A program made the translations under genes and the position numbers. Positions 59,725 to 64,000 of a stretch of 64,000 bases of DNA are shown piece by piece (position 1 is the stretch's first letter; the number at the start of each line of letters is the position of its first letter). A model generated the notes under the pieces. The model was not told the DNA's origin. It saw nothing but the letters and a program-made list of their open reading frames with translations, and did no database searches. Source of the stretch: JABDJZ01 sp047619685. GTDB taxonomy: Bacteria; Bacteroidota; Rhodothermia; Rhodothermales; UBA10348. The DNA is taken from contig JBLHLC010000019.1 in the NCBI GenBank assembly GCA_047619685.1, forward strand, positions 17,339 through 81,338, read 5' to 3'.

Positions 59725-62583
59725 ATGCTTGATTCGTTTGTAATTGTCGCGCTTCGCAAGCCCAGTATTATGGGTCTGCTCATGGTCCTTTGCGTCGGCA
59801 CGGCGTCGGCGCAAACTGGAAAAATCACCGGGACGGTGGTGGACGACACCGGTGTGACCCTCCCGGGCGTGAATGTCCTGATTGAGGGCACATCCCAAGG
59901 GACGGCCTCGAACCTGGATGGCGAGTATGTCATCATTGGCGTCCGGCCGGGTACCTACACTATTCAGGCGTCATTCATCGGCTTCTCGACCCAGAAGAGG
60001 GAAGGCGTCCGTGTCAACGTGGACCTGACGACCACGGTGGACTTCACGATGTCCGAGGAGATTTTCCAGGGCGAAGAAATCGTGGTGACGGCCGAAGCCG
60101 ATCTGGTCAGAAAGGACGTGACCAGTTCAGAGGCACGCGTCACTTCAGAGACGCTGGACCGTCTCCCGGTGACCGAGCTGGGACAGGTACTCGAAATACA
60201 GGCGGGCATCACCAACCGCGGCGGCCTGCACATTCGCGGAGGACGCTCAAGCGAGGTCGTATTCATGGTGGACGGGGTTCCGGTCACCGACGCCTACAAC
60301 GGTTCTTCCTCTGTGCAGCTGGAGAATGATGGCATCGAAGAATTGCAGGTGATCTCCGGCACGTTCAACGCAGAGTTCGGCAACGCCATGTCAGGCGTGG
60401 TGAACGTGGTCACAAAAGAGGGTAGTTCGACCGGCTATTCAGGGTCGGCGAAGGTCTATGCAGGGAGTTATGCCGTCGCGGGAGATGGTGGCGAATCCCT
60501 GATTCGCGGTACCGACGTGGATCAATACCTGGAGTCTGGTATCCAGTACCGGGACGTGGACCCGTATTCCTACCTGCCGGTGGATCCCACGCAGTTCTAC
60601 AACGCACAGGTGGCTCTTGAGGGCCCGATCCTGGGAGACAAGCTCACGTTCTTCGCGCTTGGACGGTTCTTCAAAAACAAGGGATGGGATTACGGCGCCG
60701 ACATTTTCAAGACTGACGGTACCGTTGGAGACTCGTCACTGGTGCCCCTGAATAATTTTGAGCGACTCTCCTGGCAGACAAATCTTCGGTACCGGCTATC
60801 CAAAAAGATCATCCTCAACCTGATTGGGCAGGGACAGACATCGGAGAGCCGCGGAGGCGGGTTGTTCAGGCGGTGGTCACCAGCGGGGCGGTCCTACAGC
60901 TTCAATGACGGGTACAACGTCAAGCTGAAGATGACGCATCTGGTCAGCAACACGACATTCTATACGCTGAACCTGGCCACTTTCAAGCAAACGGACCAGT
61001 CCTATCTCTACGAGGACCCCTTCGATTCACGGTACAACGATTTCAACCTCTCGCCACCCGACTCCGTTGAATACGTCCCGGGTTCGGGCCAATATCTGCC
61101 GGTCCTCCTGGGATCAAACCGGTACGGCCGGGGAGGCACAGATCTGGGGCGCTACGAAAGAAGCACAACATCGGTACTTCTCAAGGGGGACATCTCCAGT
61201 CAGCTTGGCCGCTCGCATCTGGTCAAGGCCGGATTCCAATTGAAGTTTGACTCCGTGGATCTGACTGGCTTCAGTCTGCAACCGGCGGTATCTGCGACCG
61301 GAGAAGCGATTTCTCCTTTTGAATCCGCCATTCCTGATGAGAATTCATCGCGCTACAGCCATTTCGAAGATTTCAGTCCGATCAACTTCAGCGCCTATGT
61401 GCAGGACAAGATCGAGTTCGACAACTTCATCGTGAATGCGGGCATTCGAATGGACTATTTCGACTCCCGCGCGCAGTTGCCATTGGACCCGACAGATCCA
61501 AACATCTTCGGTCCGTTAAAGCTGAACAACCGGTATCGGGATTTGAACAGCGATGGGGTCATCTCTGCCGACGAGGAGGTCCGGGACAACCTCAAGACGG
61601 TAGCCGAGCGCGAGGAGTACTGGTGGTCTAACGCAAGCTCCAAGACGCAGATTTCTCCACGTCTCGGCGTCGCCTATCCAATTTCTGGCGCGGGAGTGAT
61701 CCACTTCTCGTACGGCATCTTCTTCCAGATACCGAACATTGATCAGATGTCGGCTGGGTTCGGGTACAAAATCCCCAATTCCAGCGGCACCTATGGACCC
61801 TTCGGAAACCCGGATCTGGATGCCCAGAAGACAACGATGTACGAGATCGGGTTCAAGCAGGGCTTCGGCGAGTTCGTTCTGGATGTGACCGGCTACTACC
61901 GGGACGTTCGCAGTTGGGTGTCCACGTCAACGCCAATTCTGACCAGCCTGCCAGGCATCAGCTACGTGGTCTACACCAATCGGGACTACGCCAATACCCG
62001 TGGAGTAACGGCCAGCCTGAATCGCGCGTTTACCGATGATTGGGGCTTCGACATGAGCTATACCTATCAGGTTGTCGAGGGCTCAAACTCCAATCCAGCG
62101 GACGAATTCTTTTCTTCACAGGGCAACAATCAGCCAACGCTTGCGCTCCTGCCTCTGGATTGGGATCAGCGGCACAAGATCGCCGGCGCCGTCTATTTCG
62201 GCGGAGAGGACTGGGGCGGATCCGTGCGTTTCCGGGCGGAGAGCGGGTTCCCCTACACACCGAGCTTCGCCCAGGCGGCACTGGTCGGGAATGATGTTCA
62301 GCCGGAATTTCCCCGGAACTCTCGCCGCATCGCCCAGACGTTTGAAGCAGATATCAACGTCTACAAAGAATTTGACCTCGGCCGACTCCGGCCCCGGGTC
62401 TTCCTGGAGGTATTCAACGTGCTCGATACCAGGAACGTGCAGGGTGTCTTTGCCGATACCGGCGAGCCAGACGTGACCCTGGACCAGACCCGCACGAGCC
62501 TTTTTGACCCCGGCTACTATGTGCGGCCCCTGAACTATCGCGAACCGCGCCGAATCCAACTCGGCCTGGACTTCCGCTTCTGA
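59725..62583 (+). CDS. TonB-dependent receptor with carboxypeptidase-regulatory-like domain
   Basis: A 952-aa outer-membrane receptor. The signal peptide ends near GTASAQ/T (about residue 30). Residues about 32-115 are the CarboxypepD_reg domain (GKITGTVVDDTGVTLPGVNVLIEG). A plug domain follows (LPVTELGQVLEIQAGITNRGGLHIRGGRSSEVVFMVDGVPV), then the beta-barrel ending LGLDFRF. It is not a SusC-type with SusD partner visible. It imports a ligand set by the operon regulator, probably an oligosaccharide or a siderophore-like compound. Confidence 0.94.
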   Translation: MLDSFVIVALRKPSIMGLLMVLCVGTASAQTGKITGTVVDDTGVTLPGVNVLIEGTSQGTASNLDGEYVIIGVRPGTYTIQASFIGFSTQKREGVRVNVDLTTTVDFTMSEEIFQGEEIVVTAEADLVRKDVTSSEARVTSETLDRLPVTELGQVLEIQAGITNRGGLHIRGGRSSEVVFMVDGVPVTDAYNGSSSVQLENDGIEELQVISGTFNAEFGNAMSGVVNVVTKEGSSTGYSGSAKVYAGSYAVAGDGGESLIRGTDVDQYLESGIQYRDVDPYSYLPVDPTQFYNAQVALEGPILGDKLTFFALGRFFKNKGWDYGADIFKTDGTVGDSSLVPLNNFERLSWQTNLRYRLSKKIILNLIGQGQTSESRGGGLFRRWSPAGRSYSFNDGYNVKLKMTHLVSNTTFYTLNLATFKQTDQSYLYEDPFDSRYNDFNLSPPDSVEYVPGSGQYLPVLLGSNRYGRGGTDLGRYERSTTSVLLKGDISSQLGRSHLVKAGFQLKFDSVDLTGFSLQPAVSATGEAISPFESAIPDENSSRYSHFEDFSPINFSAYVQDKIEFDNFIVNAGIRMDYFDSRAQLPLDPTDPNIFGPLKLNNRYRDLNSDGVISADEEVRDNLKTVAEREEYWWSNASSKTQISPRLGVAYPISGAGVIHFSYGIFFQIPNIDQMSAGFGYKIPNSSGTYGPFGNPDLDAQKTTMYEIGFKQGFGEFVLDVTGYYRDVRSWVSTSTPILTSLPGISYVVYTNRDYANTRGVTASLNRAFTDDWGFDMSYTYQVVEGSNSNPADEFFSSQGNNQPTLALLPLDWDQRHKIAGAVYFGGEDWGGSVRFRAESGFPYTPSFAQAALVGNDVQPEFPRNSRRIAQTFEADINVYKEFDLGRLRPRVFLEVFNVLDTRNVQGVFADTGEPDVTLDQTRTSLFDPGYYVRPLNYREPRRIQLGLDFRF

Positions 62584-64000
62584 TGGCTATGAATCAGTTG
62601 AGCCACCCATATTCGAATACCATGACCTTCATGCGAAAGGCAATTTTAGTCCTGTTCACCCTGACAGCGGGGGTGGAAATGGCCGTGGCCCAGGGCGTGA
62701 TTGACCGTAATCATGTGCCCAGCACCGAGCGCACGGATTCCTTCGAGCGCCGGAGAGACAACATTGACGCCAACAACGTCCGGGCGTCCATCACCAACTA
62801 CGCCCAGACCGCCAATACAGGGAGTCCCGGAGACTTTCTCTACGAATGGCCCAAGAACACGGGTCGGCGCTACATCGCGCTGACGCAGCTCTGGGTTGGC
62901 GCCCGCGTCCGCGACGAGAATGGCGACAGTCTCTGGGTTGTGGATGTGGCGGACTTTCGTCAGAGCCCGCTGAATGACAACGTGTCCTGGACTTTCGAAC
63001 CCATCAAGGGCTATGTGAATCCGGCCAGTTCGGACCTTGGAATTGCGCAGTCGGATGAGCGGACTTCCTGGCCGCCGTCATGGCCGGACAAGGCCACGGA
63101 CGAATCTGATCCCGGATGGGCGGGATCCTGGAACGGTTTCTTCGGAAAGGACAGCTTCAATGCCGATCAGGAGTTCTTCTACAAAGTTGGCGACGACCAG
63201 TACGATCGCTACCCGACCTACTTTCCGGACGATACTGACCGAAGCCGGAAAGGCATGGGCCTGGTTGCCGAAATCAGGACGCTGGCCTGGAGTCAGATCC
63301 TGATTGACGACGTCATCTTCCACATACACGGTGTCAAGAACGATGGGTCATCCGACATCCGTCAGGTGGCGTTCTCCACCTGGTTGGCGGACCTGGTGGG
63401 TGGAGATTCCCAGGACGACATTCCGTTTTTCGATCTCATCGAAGACGTGGCCTTCATGACCGACGCGGATGGCATCGGGGACGAGTTCTTTGGGTCCGAT
63501 CCGGTGGGTCAGGCGGCCTTTGCGTTCCTTGAAACGCCCGGCAATGCCGTCGACCGAATTGACAATGACGGCGACGGAAGCACCGCGCCGACGTGCCGGC
63601 CCTCCGTCGGAGAGTGCAACAGCCCCGTAGTGCCGGAGAGCTTCCTCACGGGTGAGCGCCAGGCCAATGGGATCGATGACAACGGGAACGGGCTGATCGA
63701 TGAGAATCAGACGCACATTCCGTTCGTGGGCGAGCAGGCCTCAAGCATTGGCCTGGGGTACGCTGATCGGATCGACAATGACACAGACGGCGAGGGTAAC
63801 AGTCCAACGGTGACAGCAGGTATGATCGCCGCCGCCTCGGGAAATGCTTTCTTCCGCTGGCCCCCCAATCCGGGCTCGGACGCGACATCCACATCGCTGG
63901 AGGGGCGTCCCGTAGTTCAACTCATCGGCGTGGGCGAAGAAGATCTCGGGCTTCCGTTTGCGGACGGCATCGACAACGATGATTCGAGCGTCAATCCTAC
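62583..64000 (+). CDS. Secreted protein with Asp-rich repeats, 3'-truncated by window edge
   Basis: The frame is open from the ATG at 62583, which overlaps the receptor stop (TGATG), to the window end with no stop. Later Met codons at 62589, 62622 and 62631 are alternative starts. MRKAILVLFTLTAGVEMAVAQG is a signal peptide. Residues further on contain repeated calcium-type motifs: RIDNDGDG, GIDDNGNGLIDEN, RIDNDTDGEG and GIDNDDSS. The rest has no known fold that I can name. It is co-transcribed with the TonB receptor and may be its surface partner or a cell-surface adhesin. Confidence 0.82.
   Translation, partial: MAMNQLSHPYSNTMTFMRKAILVLFTLTAGVEMAVAQGVIDRNHVPSTERTDSFERRRDNIDANNVRASITNYAQTANTGSPGDFLYEWPKNTGRRYIALTQLWVGARVRDENGDSLWVVDVADFRQSPLNDNVSWTFEPIKGYVNPASSDLGIAQSDERTSWPPSWPDKATDESDPGWAGSWNGFFGKDSFNADQEFFYKVGDDQYDRYPTYFPDDTDRSRKGMGLVAEIRTLAWSQILIDDVIFHIHGVKNDGSSDIRQVAFSTWLADLVGGDSQDDIPFFDLIEDVAFMTDADGIGDEFFGSDPVGQAAFAFLETPGNAVDRIDNDGDGSTAPTCRPSVGECNSPVVPESFLTGERQANGIDDNGNGLIDENQTHIPFVGEQASSIGLGYADRIDNDTDGEGNSPTVTAGMIAAASGNAFFRWPPNPGSDATSTSLEGRPVVQLIGVGEEDLGLPFADGIDNDDSSVNP

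Overview
The window is about 60% GC and gene-dense. It looks like a chromosome segment of a Bacteroidota-type bacterium, most likely from the Rhodothermota/Rhodothermia-Balneolia side of the FCB group. The basis is: a type III glutamine synthetase, a carboxypeptidase-regulatory-domain TonB receptor, an M23 peptidase of the 'MAKxxYYYYD' kind, a DUF2795 protein with acidic C-terminus, FloA, S21 and Cys-free L31, and weak Shine-Dalgarno signals with many TTG/GTG starts. The taxon is an inference. I saw no tRNA, rRNA, CRISPR array, transposase, phage gene or integrase. The first gene is cut by the left edge and the last by the right edge.

Layout: 1-3 kb has the 3' end of glnN facing a lipoprotein subtilase across a strong bidirectional terminator. 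3-5 kb holds an ECF sigma factor and purB. 5-7.5 kb holds a coupled thyA-folA pair, an unknown lipoprotein and a small + strand gene. 7.8-15.9 kb is a long minus-strand run: a FucP-like permease overlapping a FucU/RbsD mutarotase, an ATP-grasp ligase, a nucleotidyltransferase-GHMP kinase fusion, an S10 peptidase, apaG, a BtpA-family protein and a UbiA prenyltransferase. 16-25 kb is a plus-strand run: korA-korB (KorB has an odd tandem-repeat N-terminus), rpmE, pyrimidine-nucleoside phosphorylase, a PspA module (PspA, a shortened PspA-like paralogue, a two-TM coiled-coil protein), enoyl-CoA hydratase and a CNNM/CorC transporter. 25.3-30.5 kb is a tightly overlapping minus-strand operon: amidohydrolase lipoprotein, moaA, moaC, floA, dodecin and two small proteins.

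30.7-34.4 kb has dtd-rdgB, a Tat-exported sulfatase, a small secreted protein and rpsU. 34.4-38.1 kb is an actinobacterial-style fused E2-E1 2-oxoglutarate dehydrogenase (KGD). 38-46.6 kb is minus strand: an SDR, rlmD, a cNMP-binding protein, an Omp85 outer-membrane protein, DUF2795, an M23 peptidase and a SpoIIE phosphatase. 46.7-56.6 kb has an NhaC antiporter, phenylalanine hydroxylase, glycogen phosphorylase, prmC, a Tat-exported SDR, a lipoprotein, a nitrilase-like protein, a thioredoxin-like protein and a glycosyltransferase. 57-64 kb is a LacI regulator-parvulin-TonB receptor-secreted protein operon headed by a LacI-type operator.

The most unusual non-coding signal is a 163-bp dispersed inverted repeat in two diverged copies, 26 kb apart. 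Its arms carry compensatory base changes, and each copy lies just 5' of a minus-strand start codon. Other points of interest are the nucleotidyltransferase-kinase fusion near fucose-type genes, the PspA paralogue module, a nitrilase homologue without its catalytic lysine, operator-like repeats between the subtilase and sigma factor, and two different 2-oxoglutarate-oxidising systems in one window.
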